From assembly GCF_021018805.1 (NCBI RefSeq), contig NC_086259.1, positions 17,131,501 to 17,195,500 of the forward strand: 64,000 nucleotides of DNA. The letters run 5' to 3'. Below the pieces are notes generated by a model. It was not told where the DNA came from and ran no database searches. It saw only the letters and a program-made list of their open reading frames with translations. The stretch comes from Prinia subflava (taxonomy: Eukaryota; Chordata; Aves; Passeriformes; Cisticolidae). Of the stretch, positions 1 to 13,700 are shown piece by piece. How positions within the stretch are numbered: the first letter of the stretch is position 1; each line of letters starts with the position of its first letter. The translations under genes and the position numbers were made by a program.

Positions 1-439
1 TTTCTCTCAGTCCCTTTGATGCAGAAAGAAAAGAGTTAATAAATATTGTCAGCGCCTGGGGAATTGTTCACAAGGGATCTTTTGGAAGAGTAATCTTCAT
101 ATTTAGAAGTATTTTCTCATTATGGCTAATAGGACGATGAACTGAGAAATGATCTCAGCCACTTATGATTCTAAAAGTCCCTAGCCTGAATAATCTATGC
201 TGATTTAGAGATAATAACGTCAAAGGCAGAACTCATTTAGCACGGTGTCCATTTACTTACTCCGAAGATTTTACTACCCTGCACCTATTTTATAGACACT
301 TACAGAAGGTGATAATGATGTGAAAAGGAAAATGTAATCAAAACAAAAATGTCAGTGTGCAGTGAGAACTGCTCTGTCCCAGCCCTTTCTACAGACCTAC
401 CAAAACTGCTACCAAAACTGTACAAATGCCAAGAGAGAG
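1..439. other. Unique AT-rich non-coding sequence
   Basis: No gene, repeat or RNA is recognised. The stretch is AT-rich and not low in complexity. The only open frame of note runs from 349 into the dispersed repeat that follows and does not resemble a known protein. Confidence 0.5.
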
Positions 440-880
440 ACAAACTAGAGAGCATTCCCACCATGGTGGGTCACAGCCCCCTGTGGGCATCCACCTGCTC
501 TGATGTGGGGTTCTCCAGGCTCTGCAGGTGCATTTCTGCTCCGTCATGGGCTGCAGGGGCACAGATGCCTCACCAAGGGCTGCAGGAGAATCTCTGCTCT
601 GATGGCTGGAGCACCTTCTCTCCTCCTTCTTCGCTGATCTCAGTGCCTGCAGAGCTGTTTCTCTGACAAATTCTCATTCCTTTCTTCAGCTGCTGTTATA
701 CAACAGCTTTCCCCCCTGTTTAAATGTGTTCTCCCAGAGCTGCTGCCAGCCATCCCTCGGGTCTGCCTGGGCCAGCAGTGGCTCTGTGGGACACGGGGAG
801 TTTCTGGCAGCTTCTCCCCGAGGTGACCCTTGCAGCACCCCCTGCTCCCAGAACCTCATCTTGCAAACCCAGTGCTGCAC
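440..880. repeat. Diverged dispersed avian repeat, family not assigned
   Basis: The block is built from spaced variants of a CTGCAGG-type word (about 523, 550 and 580) embedded in CTGCTC-rich text. It then passes through a CTGGAGCACCTTC segment and a TTAAATGTGTT segment, and ends near 880 with TTGCAAACCCAGTGCTGCA. I recognise this order of words as a dispersed repeat seen at many places in bird genomes, probably LTR- or retroelement-related, but I cannot name the family with certainty. No coding capacity is kept. Ends are approximate because the copy is diverged. If the recollection is wrong, the block is simply GC-rich unique sequence. Confidence 0.4.
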
Positions 881-2015
881 TCATTAAATGGAACAAACTG
901 ATGGAGAGGGTGGTTTTGTGTGCTGGGCTCTGCAGCAGCGCTTTGAGGGTGACAGTCACACGCTCAGACCAACAAGGGCATTTGCTGCTTCACTGCTGGG
1001 CTTGCCTTTGGTAAGGAAGTCTTGATTCCTGCTGCACCAGCTTAGACTTGGGGAGGCAGAAATCCTCTTTGATCACCTCTCTGTGCAGATTCCAGAGCTG
1101 CCTCTGCAGCAGGCTCTGCCTTCTCCTACAGCACACATAGCCCAGGCAGCTGTCCCTAACTGCTCCGGATCACAGCCAACACTTTCCCCATTTTGGCTCC
1201 AAGTCCTCATGACTGGAACATCTTATTTTCAGCGAGAGCATTTTCCCACGCGTGGGACAGCAAATGTTCAGGCTGACCTGAGGAGCTCTTTTTTCCTGCT
1301 TTTTTTTTGGGTTCTATCTTCTTCAAAAGGTGATGATGAGCTCTTTCAAATGCCAATTAGATCATCATAATTAATATTTCACTTTGTTTTTTCTCACCTC
1401 ATAGAGATTGTGCTTGCACATGTCTCTGTTTTTAGGCAGTTTTTGTACTTCCTGAGGTGATCCCTGCAGGGGTTTCTGAGGGACTGCGTCATCCTGGGTG
1501 ATTTGGGCAGTGGAGTCAACATTTCCAGCACTGCAGCAACAAAGGACAAGTGTGGGACAAGTGTTTGGCTCAAGACAGAAGGATATTAAAAAAGGAGACT
1601 GTAATTTATGTCTCTGCATTTTTTAGGACAGAGCTGATGATACAGCTGAGCCAGGACAATGCTGGTTGTCTCTCAAATGGAGCATTCCTCATCCCTTCTC
1701 TCCCACACTCCCAAATGCACAACTCCCAGTGGAAACACTGATTTTTGGCATCACACTTGAAAAATGCTCCTTTTCCCTTCTAGCTGGTTCTTTCAGTGGG
1801 GATTTTTTGGGGTGTTTCTTTTCTCTAACCAGCTCTTCTGTCATCCAAACCCAGCCTGACCCTGCAGGTCAGAGGTGGAGCAAGCTGGTGGTGTGGTGTG
1901 TGGAAGGGCAGCTCTCCCCCTCACCTCGTACCCTGAAGGTTCTGCATTCTTCCATTTCACTTTCCCTCTGCTCTTTCCTCTTGTGCTGAGACCTTCTGCA
2001 GTTGGATTCCTGTTT
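881..2015. other. Non-coding sequence, no gene seen
   Basis: Mixed-composition unique sequence with short T runs near 1301-1308. Open frames are all about 110 codons or less, overlap on both strands and match nothing I recognise. Confidence 0.5.
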
Positions 2016-2290
2016 GATTGTGTAATAAACCCATGAATTATTAACAGTGTATAAAATATTGACAAACTGTTCTCTGAGATAGAGCAGCTTTAAACTATTG
2101 ATTATGAATCCAGAGAATAATAATTAGTTTCTGCATAAGAGATAATTAAGTTATTATTGTTTCTCTTTTCTCTAATATAGTGATGGATAGAAGGCATTTA
2201 TACCAAACTGTATGTAATCTTATTAAAATTAAGCCAATAGGTTTATGAGCACTCAAGATAATGGGAAAATAAAGCATGATGGGGAAGCAT
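2016..2290. other. AT-rich unique block, candidate conserved noncoding element
   Basis: The block is strongly AT-rich yet not a simple repeat. It contains TAATTA at 2121-2126 and again at 2143-2148, plus several other ATTA or AATAAT words. Such motif-dense unique AT blocks in vertebrate gene deserts are often homeodomain-bound enhancers, but function here is inferred from composition only. Cross-species conservation is the deciding evidence and cannot be seen in a single sequence. Confidence 0.25.
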
Positions 2291-4440
2291 TTAGAGTTCC
2301 AAAGAGCTCAGTTGGCAACATCCTTGTGTTGTGGAAAGAAATAATTTCAGGTTTGCTCTGAGGAAACTCCTGGGCACAGAGATGTGATTGACTTCAGGAG
2401 AGTCAGAATCTCATTTCCATTTGGTTTTAGCAGAAATCAAACTAACACCGCAGTGCTTTGTGTGCTTGTGAGCATTTTGAACCCAGGGGCTGACTTTGGT
2501 CAAATTTGGCCGAGGGGGACACTCTTAGATATATTTTGTTTCTGCAGTTTTGATACCGGCTTGCTGGCAAAGCCTTTGGAGCATTAGTTTAGCTCTCATC
2601 AGGCATCAGAAAACTCACGCCACAGCTCAATTTCCAGACAACAGGGCACTGGTAACGAGTTTTTATGGATTCTGCTGCTCCAAAGTGATTTGTACATCCT
2701 TTAAGTTAGATGCTTTTGCCATGGGGCTATGCCTTATGGAAACCTGATTTTATTCCATGGATTGCAGTACAGGCAAAGTGTTCCCAGGCAGAACTGGGCA
2801 GCAGGGACCCATCCTGCCTGCCTCCAGTGCTGTGCTGGGCAGCCCTTGGCTCTATTCCCTCCACAACAATCAGGGAGAAGGGTTTTCTCCCAAGGTATAA
2901 TTGATCTGAGCAAGTTTGGGAAGAGAAAATTATTGTAGGCATTTAAAGGTAGGCAGGGTGAATCCCGTGCTCAGAGTGGTGCTGCAGTGGAGCCAATGTA
3001 AATGTCAGCAGTGAGAAGCTGTGGGCTCTGCCAGAGGAGTGTGGCCTTCAGTGGATCCCTGCCTGCTCCTGCTTCCTCTGCCTCTTCCCCCTCTCACAAG
3101 GAAAGAAAATGCTCCATGTGATGTGCAACATGCCAAATCCATGGGTGAGAGCAAAATTAACAGTTCCTGGGACACGTTCTCTTTGAATACTGAGGGTCTC
3201 CTGGTGCTCTTTAAATACACAATAGCTATTCCTGGGAAGTCCCCTCTCAGGCTGGTGTGTGTGATTGGCCACTGAGAGAAAATAAGGTAGAAAGAGAATT
3301 TAGGAAGATGATCCTCCATCCCTGTGCACAAGGGCAGGATCAGCAATGCCAGGAACCTTCCTCATTAGACCATTTGCTCCTGACCCTCTCAGAGGTGAGG
3401 GTTCTCCACCTGTCCTCAGTCATGAATTTCATGAATTATCCCTATGATTACATTTCCTAATGTATAACCTTTTACAGCCAGGAACCTCAAGCAAAGTGAA
3501 ATTTCAGGCAAGTTAAATTCACAGGGTGAATTAGTGCTACAGTTTCTCTTCTGAGGAAGCACAAAAACTGCACAACATACCCGGATACCTGCAGCATCAC
3601 TTCAGACAAACACTTGCAAATCCTGGAACTTTTGTACATTTTCAGCTGCTTTTCATCATTTTGAGGTTAGGAACCTCTTGGAATTTTGTTTGTGAAACCT
3701 CTTGTTTTCTTGCACAGCATCACTGATGATTCTTACCACCAAGGAAGGCCTGAAGGCAGAGCTGAAGTGACTTCCTTCAAGGCACACCTTTTTCTCCAGA
3801 AAAAGGAAGGAATCTCAGATAGCAGCAGGCACACAGCCCTGTCCTGACCCTGGGATGGTGCTGGGTGCAGAGACTGTAGCTTGGTTTTGCTGAATGGCCA
3901 CTTTCCAACACCTCTCACCCCAGAAGCTCGTCCAGCTCTGCCCAGCAGCTGCCTGACCTGCTCCTCTGCTGGGCTGGAGGCCAGAGCCACTCTCAAATAG
4001 CTGCTTTTAACAGCTTCTCATCTCCCAGCTTTCCCGTGGCATCTGGTGGAGGCAAATTGCCTTGCTGGACCTCTGCAATCGGAAGGAGCTGCACTGCCAA
4101 AGCCGTGTGGGTGACAATGCCACGTTCAGCCATGCTGTCCAATTTAATCCACAGAAATACTGCCTTAAAGAAGCTGAGAACAGAAGTAGGTAAGGAATTT
4201 ATTTGCAGATCTCAAGAGCTGTGTTGAACTCCTAAAACACATGAAGTCTCTGAGGGAATGTGCTGTTAGAATTTCCACCAAGATTGTTACAGCCAACTCT
4301 TAAATCCCACCTTCTAGGCCAGATCCACTCTTAATCTCTGGTATCTCCGTGCTAATGGCAAACAAGCCTTGGATCCAGGTGTTGGTAATGCAAGAGGAGT
4401 CTGTGGGAGCGGCTGAGTGATGAGCATCTCCTGAATTGGG
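2291..4440. other. Non-coding sequence, no gene seen
   Basis: Unique sequence of ordinary composition. The longest open frame (113 codons, minus strand, 3005-3346) is not recognisable and is overlapped by frames of similar length on the other strand, as expected by chance. Confidence 0.5.
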
Positions 4441-5110
4441 AAATGAAGTTGAAAGTGCAGCTGTCGATGGTGAAAGCGGACGCGACGGCGCTCCCTTAGA
4501 CTTTAATAGGCTGCTCATGTGGCTGCTTTCATGATTTAACATTTGTTTGATAGTCCCTCTCTGTTCTGCTTTCGGATGGAGATATGAGCACCCTCACAGA
4601 GGGCACTGGTCCTGAGCAATCACTGTCTGCCTACGGAACAGATGAAAACACCTCCCCACCCCTGCCAACAAAATAGGGCACCTAATTGAAAGCCGCGCCA
4701 CGAGTGCTTCTCCATCCCTCTTCCTCCTGAGCACTACATCTTCATCACATCTTTTGTCTGCCCTACATCAGATGCACTTTTCTGCCTTGCTCTGAATGAA
4801 AACAATCCCTGTCTGGCTCTGAATGAAAACATCCCTGCAGCGAGGATGACAGCCTCTTCCCCGAGCGCGAGCGCTAGATGAGAGCCGCGCTCGCTCTGTG
4901 TGCTTTGGGAGGCAGGAATATTTCGAGGGACTAAATTAATCCCTCACATTTTCAAAGTGTGTGGCACAGATCTGAACTTCAGCTCCCACGGTGGTTAAAG
5001 CAAAGGAGAGGAGATGGGGTCCCCTGGGTTTAATTCCCACGGAGCCCCGGCGCGACGAGCGCGGCTCGGCTCTGGTGCGTTCAGTACCGCAGGCAGGGGT
5101 GGCAGATGTC
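4441..5110. other. GC-richer block with clustered CpG
   Basis: CpG dinucleotides, scarce elsewhere, are clustered here. There is a small patch near 4475-4495, a dense one at 4855-4900 (GAGCGCGAGCGCT and neighbours) and another at 5040-5095 with about ten CpG in 55 bases. This is weaker and more broken than the island at 22365-22640, with AT-richer gaps between patches. It could be an orphan CpG island, a decayed promoter or simply a GC-rich fragment. No exon or TATA-like box is evident next to it. Confidence 0.35.
4789..4837. repeat. 27-bp tandem duplication, two copies
   Basis: The words starting GCTCTGAATGAAAAC recur at 4789 and 4816 with a period of 27 bases and only a one-base length difference in the second copy. 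This is a small local duplication, probably slippage or end-joining in origin. Confidence 0.8.
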
Positions 5111-8100
5111 TGTCCCGTGGGATCCGTCCTCCCACTTTGGGGAAAGCTTTCTCCCAATCCTCCAGCTGAAACATCCAAGCTGTTGGGAAAAGGGCTACAG
5201 GGGGAAGGGAGGAATTGTGCAGTCTGACAGTTTGGGAGCACACGCTGGCTCTCCTCCTGTGAAATGTGTCGTGTGGGCAAAGCGTGCAGCTGTGCCGGGT
5301 TGGGAACGGCCTCTCGGTGCTGCTGCCTTCGAGCCAGCAGCATTTATGGGCTCAAAGGACAGAAGAGGCAGGGGCTGCCTCTGGGAGAGCAGCAGCCAAG
5401 AGATAGAGACATGACTGCAAAAAGCAGCTGTGCCCCAGCTTTGCCAGGCAGTAGGAGCCTGTGTGGAGGCCAGGAGTGAGCTGGAAAGCCTCTGGTTCAG
5501 CAGGGCAGGGCTTGCCAGGATGCCTCTTATGCAGGCTCCGATGGCAGATGTGCCAGCCTGGCTCCCTGCCTCTCTGCCACGAGCAGAGCCTGCAGCCCTC
5601 ACCCACAGCTTGGTGCCATCAGGAGTGTGTGGTGGCCCAGGTCAAACACCATCCCTGGGGAGAATCTGGGTTTAGAGTTTCTTCCTGGCTTTGCCTTCTC
5701 TGGCAGCTTTTCTTACATGGTATTCCCTGCCCCTTCTTTCACAGCAAAGAAACAGCAAAGTCCTGGCCATATAATTAGACCAAGAAATTCTAGCTCCCCA
5801 CTCCCAAATGGTCTGTATCTACTGAAATCTACTGAAAATCAATGTCCCTTATCAGCTGCAAAATTGTTGTTGCAGGAGGAAAGTCATGAACAGACCTCTG
5901 GTTTTGATGAGTCCCTCGTACCTGGCTGCTCACCTGCTGGGCTCAGCTTCTCACTGAGGGGGAGCGGAGGTGAGAGCCCCGAGTGCTGGTTCAGAGGAGG
6001 CTACCTCGGAAAAGAGAGGGAGAGCCTTCTTCTCCAAAGACAAAGAGGGAGTTTTTGATCCGACAAAGACTTCTCCCCAGGCTGTCACAACAAGCAGCTT
6101 CTAATCGAGGTTGCCCTTGTGATTGCAAAGTCTCTTGACAGCAAAAAGGCAGAGATGTGCTGCTTCAGGACAGCTGTTATGTGAAGGCAGCAAGTGACTG
6201 CGTGCCTTGCTGTGTTTTTCCCAGTTTGGATCCAAGCAGGGCTTTTTCTGTGTCTGCAGGCAGAGGACACCCTTGAACAGGAACCCTTGCATCCCACAGA
6301 TGCCTCAGATCATCAGGAAGCCCCCCCAGCTCTCACTCTAATTGCAGTTGTCTCTCTGGGTGTGAGTGATGTGGATCACTGGTGCTTTCCCAAGGCTACA
6401 ATGTGCAAGGGGTACATGCACTCACTTTAATTTCAGAATTGTAATTCCAGGGTGTCACTCATCCCTGGGAACCAGAAAAAAATTGTCCCTGTTGTAGAAG
6501 GGGTAGACTTGGCCACATTGATAGGAGCAAGGTTTTGGCCACACTTTTTTAGGTCACATTGTAGAAATGAATAGTTTCCTATCTTCCCCTCCTTTTCAAA
6601 GATACACAGATGCATTTGTCTTGGTGCTGTAGAGCCAGAGCTCAATTAATTACTGTGCCTAACAAATAATGCATTTTTGATTACTCACCTCATGGAGCTT
6701 TACCATGTCTAAATTCCTTAAAAAAACCTTCCTATACTCTTCCTTAAAGCAGGGTACAACAGCCACAGTTACCACCTGTGCTTTGCCAAGAGTTCTTTTT
6801 CTTCTCTTCTTTTCAAATGTTCGACACAACTGGGCAGAGTCAACTTCCCATTTTCTCTGTGTGTGACATTGCTCAGTGGCAGCTGCTGAAAGAAAAGCCC
6901 CATCATAATCAGAGTGTTTTGCCTGTAGCACAAGGCATTTCAGTAACATTGAAAAGCTGAAAGGAAATAGGAGATAAGTTGGAAATCATGAGCTGAAATG
7001 TGCATTTCCATTTTAGAGATTAAATTAGAAAAATATATTATCATGGATTTAAAACAGCATCATCAGCCAGCTTGACAGCTCATCTGGGCTCACGCTGGGT
7101 TGTTATGAAGGAACTTGGGCTAACATCCAGCCTCAGGATCCTGATCTCTGCGGTGTTCAAAGGCTGGATGGAGCTTTGGGGTGGTGCTGCTCGGTGGGGA
7201 GCAGAAGAGGTTTCTGCTGGAGCCACAAGCTGCTGACTGCAGCACTTTGTGAGGGCAGTGACCTGCCAGCAGCACCATGGGGCACTGCTGCCGACCCATC
7301 AGCAGCCAGGAGGGAAAGGGACATAACGGGGGGAAATTTGCACAGCTGGAAGGGCTGAGATCAAATACAACAGTCCTGCAGAGAATGAATCAGGCAGGTG
7401 AGTGAACAACCATTCCCTGGCCACCAGGAGCATTCCAGTCCTGCTGCACGGGTGATCCAGCTGCAGTTGCACGGGTTTGGATGACATTCAGAAAATCCCA
7501 ACGTGACAGCACACAGGAAGAAAACTGGAGGGTATTTCTAACATCTCAGCTGATGTATCTTCAGAATTAAACCAGGGATCAAACACAAGGCTCCCTGTGG
7601 AACACGTGCACCCCTCCAGAAGGTTGAGAACCCTCACCTGTGCTCCTGGCTCTGTTCCTTTGGTGGCCCCAAGGCAGGGACTCTGTCAAGCTCTGTTGAA
7701 AAGATTTGGGAAAGATTGTGTCCCATCCTGCTAGTGGTAAAAACCGGGGGTGAATCTGTTCCCTGTTGTAATTGTAAGCATTCACTGCCCGTATTCCTGC
7801 CCAGCAGGAATTTCTATGTTTTCCTCCTTTGACCATTTTCTCCATGTAGGCGTTGGAGGAGGTGAATAGACTGCTATGTTATGTCATGTCATACCAAGCT
7901 CAACCCTTCTTTTTGGTGAAAGAAGAGGCAAAGATGCAGAAAAGCTCAGTTATGAACCAGATTAGAGAGATGTGTGCATTTCATCCTCTCTAAACTGTGG
8001 GAAAGGGTCCAGCCTTGGCTGATAGGACATCTCTGTGCAATGCTGTTTCACTGGGCCTTTCAAAATACCCAGTGTTCATGTGGAGTGCTGAAAGTCCTCA

Positions 8101-10609
8101 GGAAAAGTTAAATTCTACATTAATTAAACAGTCAACTTGCAAGCTGTGTAAAGAAGGAAGGTGACACCTTCAAAGGCAGTTGAAGCATCAGATTGAGAGG
8201 TTGGAAGCACAATTTATTTACCATGGCTCAACAAGTTGTTGCAGTGCACCAGTAGGAAGAGCTGAGCCAGCCACACTTTTTTGGCTACTGTGTGTGTAAG
8301 GTAAAATATGGGAGCTTAAACCTCTCATTTCTGAGAGTCCTTTCCTCCAAGCAGAGAATTAACGCCTGCAGAATATCAAAATAACTTCTAGAAGTTGAAC
8401 CAGAACAAAGAAGTGTTACCCAGGGAAGGAGCTGCTTCACAGCTTTTTTGGAATGAGATCTGCTCTTCAAGATGGTTTAATGAGGAGGGAAAGGCAGGAG
8501 ATGTCAGCAGGCTGTGCATATGGAATAGGGTTAGTTGTCTTGAGAGAAATTAAAAATAGGTAGATTATTGTGCCAGTTTTTCCTGTCTTCTGTCATGAAT
8601 GGTCTCAAAATCTCACCCTGGGAAGATGCACAGGCTGGAGGAGGAGAGAAGCACAAAAAGTACAACAGGGCCACACTGAGGGTCTGAACCTCTGACCACT
8701 GGCAGGGACCAGAGCCTGGGCAGAGAACAGGCAGGGTTCAGGTTTCATTTCTCTGTTCAAACACAGCTGAAGGAAAGCCTTTGTCTACACTTTGTCTCCA
8801 TGGTGTAGAACCATTCGAGGTGCCATTCCTGTCCCTGCAGGGCTGGTGGTGGCCCCTGGGTGACAGTCACAGGGGCAGTGTGGCACCTGCCAGTTCCACA
8901 GTGCTGGAGCAGGCAGTGGTGCTGCTGAGGAGGCTGTGCAGGGTGCAGGGCCACACGCCAGCTCCTTGTCAGTAAACTGAGGTGCAGCTCTCACAGAAGA
9001 GTCAGGCAGAACGGGAGGTTCATGTGGGGTGGGAAAGGAGAGATTCCTCTGCCTGCAGGGAAGGCTGCAGTGCTGTAAGGTCACTGCACAGCCAGAGAGG
9101 GGAGTGCATTCCCACTGGCTCACCTGTTGAGAGCTCATTCTATTTTTATTTCAGTAATGCCACCAAAGCCAGTGTCAAGACTTGCTAGGATGACAGGTCC
9201 AGAGGAAGTTGTGATGCTGTGTTAGCACCAACAGCTGAATTTTGGCTTTTCACAACAGCTAGGAAAAGTCACTGAAGGTCTTTTCTCATCAAGAAAACAC
9301 ATGGAAAATCCACAGAATGGTCAGTCAGTAGCAAGACCCACTGAAAGAATCTTGTAGGAGAAGATTCTGGCCTTTGGTTGGGAGCCTGTGATGTCTGGCC
9401 CCATCACCTAAAGTGAGGACAGACTGCTGGGGATTGGGACTTTACAGCTGGAAAATGTCACCAATTCCTGCCCATGTGCACCACCCTGTCCAGGACACGT
9501 GCTCTGGGTACAGTTATAATCAAGAAGCTGCAGGAAGTGGAGCTTAGATGAACTTTTCTCCTGTATCAGAATAAACACAGAGTTTGCATTAATTTGTGCT
9601 GATCTCTGCATGTCTCCATTATATGGCTGTATGCATCTATAATTATTTCTATATAAATGAATGAAGGGACATTTCTCTCAGAATTGCACATTGCCATCAA
9701 GATGAGCTTGGCTGGAACCACCCACACAGCCCAGAAATGAAATGTTTTCTCCTGTCAGCTGTCTCCTGAGTAAAACCAGCACTACATCTTTGGACGTGCT
9801 GATCCAAGCTGGGGGTCTGGCATTCAACAGAGAGAAGATGAAAGCAGGGGGTTGGTGTACAGGCTTGATTTTACCAGTTCTGGTGCTCTAGAGCAGGGAT
9901 TCTGGTCCCTGCCATGCTCTCTGGTGGGCTGTAGAGTGAGGCAGCATGAAGAGAGGGATAAGGTCTGGCACCAGCTCATGGGGCCTTCTTGCTAGGAGCT
10001 CCCACAGACTAATTACAGCCCTCATCTGATGGACTTTTGCTTTGTCCATTTCATATCTTTCCAGTAGTACTTTTAAGATGAAAAAAAACCCAAACAAACC
10101 AACAAACCCTGGCTCTTTGACTTTCCTGATTCAGGTGCATCCTGTATTCAAAATTGTGACACAATCCCCAAAGCTTGAATGTGAGCCAGGGTCTCTCTTT
10201 CCCCAACTGGCAGGCTGCAAGGAAAGCAATGAACATATTTTTCACAGTTATGCATCTTGCATCCGACTCAGGTTGTTGTTGTTATGCAGTAAGTGTCTCA
10301 GTCTGAACATTAAAGAGAAGAAAAAGTGTTCAGGTCCTAAGGGGGGAACAAAAATCCACTAATCCAACATAGGCTTTATTTGCTTGTTGACTACCAACTG
10401 ATGTTGAGAATGGTGGGACTCCCAGAGCTTCAAACAAGATTAGAGAGTAGGAAATAGGACATTTATTTCAACTCAGATACTTATTTAAGTCTTTACTCTA
10501 GCTACACTGCTACATATTTGGGCATCTGGCAAAAACACTCGGCAGTTCACAGGTTCTGAAAATGTTGTTAATCTTTAAAATCAATATTTCACTTAGGAAA
10601 TTGCTCACC
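5111..10609. other. Long non-coding stretch, no gene seen
   Basis: About 5.5 kb of unique sequence. Open frames reach 143 codons (5627-6058) but are unrecognisable and shadowed on both strands in the GC-richer part (5100-5700). A short A/C-rich tract lies at 10081-10108. No interspersed repeat was identified by eye, although old fragments could be missed. Confidence 0.45.
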
Positions 10610-10730
10610 TACCTGCATGTTTGTGAGAGCTAATTTGTCCAGATGCCATTTCTAAAGTCATTAATTATGCAGGAAAAGGCATTTCTTTATCACTCATGGA
10701 CAGCTTATAACCATTAATGAATAAAATACA
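10610..10730. other. AT-rich block with homeodomain-type motifs
   Basis: The block contains TTAATTA at 10661-10667 and ATTAAT at 10713-10718 in otherwise complex unique sequence. It is a candidate conserved noncoding element by motif content only. Confidence 0.2.
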
Positions 10731-13700
10731 TTATTACTACTTATTCTTCTCAGTTGGGAGACTGAAAAAATGTCTGTACATGACTTCCATGACTGAGACC
10801 CAAGTGCTGGTTAGAATGTACCTGGACACACCAAACTCATGTGAAGGGATGCTGGGCATCCACAACTTCTACTTTAGTCCCTCTGACCACGAAAAACCAA
10901 TTGTCCCACCTGTAATTAAAGCTCTGAATCTTATACTGTTAAAATACTAAGGTGGATCCTGCTTTGCTTAAGAATCAGGCAGCTTGAAATAGAGACTGTG
11001 AAAGTCAAACAATGGGGTGGTTGTAATTTCCTGAAACTGCTGTATTTGATTTGCCTTTAACTCAGTTAAGTGTCTTGGCAAACCTTTAGTTTGAAATCTG
11101 TACAGGCTGAGCATCACACCCTGCTAGGCCTATCAACAGATGGAGGAATTACTGGAGGCAAAATGTATATCTTTATGCTACTTTTTTTTTTTTCCCTATC
11201 ATTATACTAATCATGCACTGAAATGATCAGTAACCCCAGAGAGTGACAGATTTGTTTGCAGCAGAGGGTGGCCCTGGAGAAGCGTGGGCCTGACAGACAC
11301 ACAGGTGGTAGGGGCTTTCCCAACACGGGCTGACTTTTGTTGTGGGAAACTTGGGAGCTGATGGTAAACAAGGAAATCAGGTTTGCATCCCAGAGAGTCT
11401 GGAAAACGAGATGGTGTTTGGATTGTCTATGTGTGGAGCTGTGCAGGGGCTGTGCCCCGAGCCCTGCCCTGCTCCTGGGGCGTGGAAGCTGCAGGGCCCC
11501 CGTGCCTGGTCCTGCCCTTTCTGGAGGAGATGAAATCTGTCACATCCTTGTGGTGCTCCAACGCTGAGCCCTCCCAGCCTGGGCCACCGTGGCAGCGCTT
11601 CCCATTCAGCACTGAGAGGAGATCCTGGACACACCAGGCTCGGGTAAAGTTTGGCAAAGACATGGGGAAAAAATCCCTTAAATTCACTCAGCTCACCTCC
11701 AGTGTGCACATACTGCCCACACGAGCTGGAGGGAAATTAAAGAAAGAAGCCTCTGCATTTTCTCTTTACTGCATTTGCTAACCTTTTCTTCATTAATCAT
11801 TAATCCTGGAGCTAACTAAATTACATTATTCCCCCCACACCCCCATTCAGTGCTGCTTTGTGCAGGTGCTCACACATTTCTGGAGTACCCAGTGCTAGCA
11901 CTAACTGGGGTCTGCTCCTGCAGCCTCAGGGAAGCTGCCAGGGCTGCAAACTCTCACATCCCACAGCAAAATCCCCTGGCTTCCCTCTCACAAAATGGGT
12001 TTCATCTGTCATCCCCAAAAGGACAATTTTATTTACAAGCAAAGCTCTTCAACAGAAGGCACATCCCAGAGAACTATTTGCTCCAGTTGCCCTCAGGGTG
12101 ATACTATTTTATTAAAAAAAACAAAAAACAAAACCCCAAACATTTCAAAATAATCTGCGGACTGAAAAAAAATAATACAGGTGCAGGTGAACCTTACTAT
12201 ACAACCTAGACATGAAATGAAATTCAATCATGCAGAAATTGCCAACAGCTTATTATAGATGAATGGGGTGGGAAGTGCATTTTGTCTAATCCCAAGGCAT
12301 TTTAAAATAACTATTCAGCATCCTCTCACCTGAAATGTATCATCTTATTGATTTTGAGCTGACTTTTGCAGATTGACTCTGGCTGCCTGTTTAGCTTTCA
12401 TGCTTTCAAGTCCTCAACTGCCCAGAAAATGGTACCAGTGCCATTCTTGAAGATGTTTTTAGTGTAACAGGCTTAAGGTGAACTAGAACAATAGCTGGGA
12501 ATGAGAAAAGCTGAATAATAACTCCAGCCAGCTGGGAATATGAGCACACAGCCACAGCTGAGCTCCTCCGTGATGGGATGGAAAATCTGGGTGTTTTTAA
12601 GGATTAACCAGCTACACAACCAGCAGAAAATATTTTCAATTGGAACAGGATTTTGTCAATTTTCACCCTGCAACATGGTCAAATGTGAAGGAAATGTCAG
12701 GTCACTTGTTACAATGATTTATCTGCCAGCTAAATTGTTCCTCCTCAGGCCTTCTGGTAACGTTGAAGACCTCCTAAGATATCTTCCAGGTTGCCCCCGA
12801 TGTTTTTTGTCAAGTAAAGAAGAGCTCTTTGCAATGGAGAACAAGCCCAGTCAGGGCATAAACACCAGGGCAGAAAATGTTAAAAAAGGATTAAAAAAAA
12901 AAAGAAAGCTCCACAGATATGGGAGTGAAATGAGAGCATATCTCACTTTCAGGGTTGAAATTGCATTTCAGGGCTGGTTCACTGAATCATGAACTTGGAC
13001 TGAAAGGGTTCCTGAGCTGAGCACTTAGCAAGTCCACTGGAGTGTGCACGGCTGGGAGATTTCCCTCTGCAAGTTTCTGGTTAATATAATCTTCAGTCCT
13101 GACAAATTTATGCAGAGTCAGAACATTTCAAACACGGCGAATTCAGTGCTGTCCAAATACGTCCCTGCTCGGCAAACACCATGGGCAGAGTTCAAATGTA
13201 TTTTGGAGAACAGAGGAGTGTGAGAGAGCATCAGACACCAGAGCTTGTGCAGGGCGTCCCTGGAGCACCCCAGACTGGTGGGAAGCTCCTGAAACTGCTC
13301 AGCATGTCCAAGTACCATGGAGATGGGGTTGGAGAGCAGGATGAAGAAGCTCAGCCTCCCTCCAGCACCCCCCTTTGCTGGGGCACCCTCTGGGGTGCCT
13401 GAGGGAAAGCGCTCTCAGCAAAAAGGCCAAATTTTGCTTTCAAAGGTGCAAATTGACCCCAAATGGTTGCTGCTCTGGGAATATCCAGAGTGGGATTTAG
13501 GTCAAATAAAGATGGGTTAGAGCAAATCTTCTACAAAATTTAACATGTCTTGGATCAGAGCTGATATCCCAGCCTTGTTGGGCAGTTGTGCATTGGATAC
13601 ACAGGGGGTTCAGGTGTGCCTCCAACCTGCTGCAAATGATTGGGCATAAAATCACAAAAAATTAGAGATCAGGTTTGTAAAACTGTACTGACAGCCCTCC

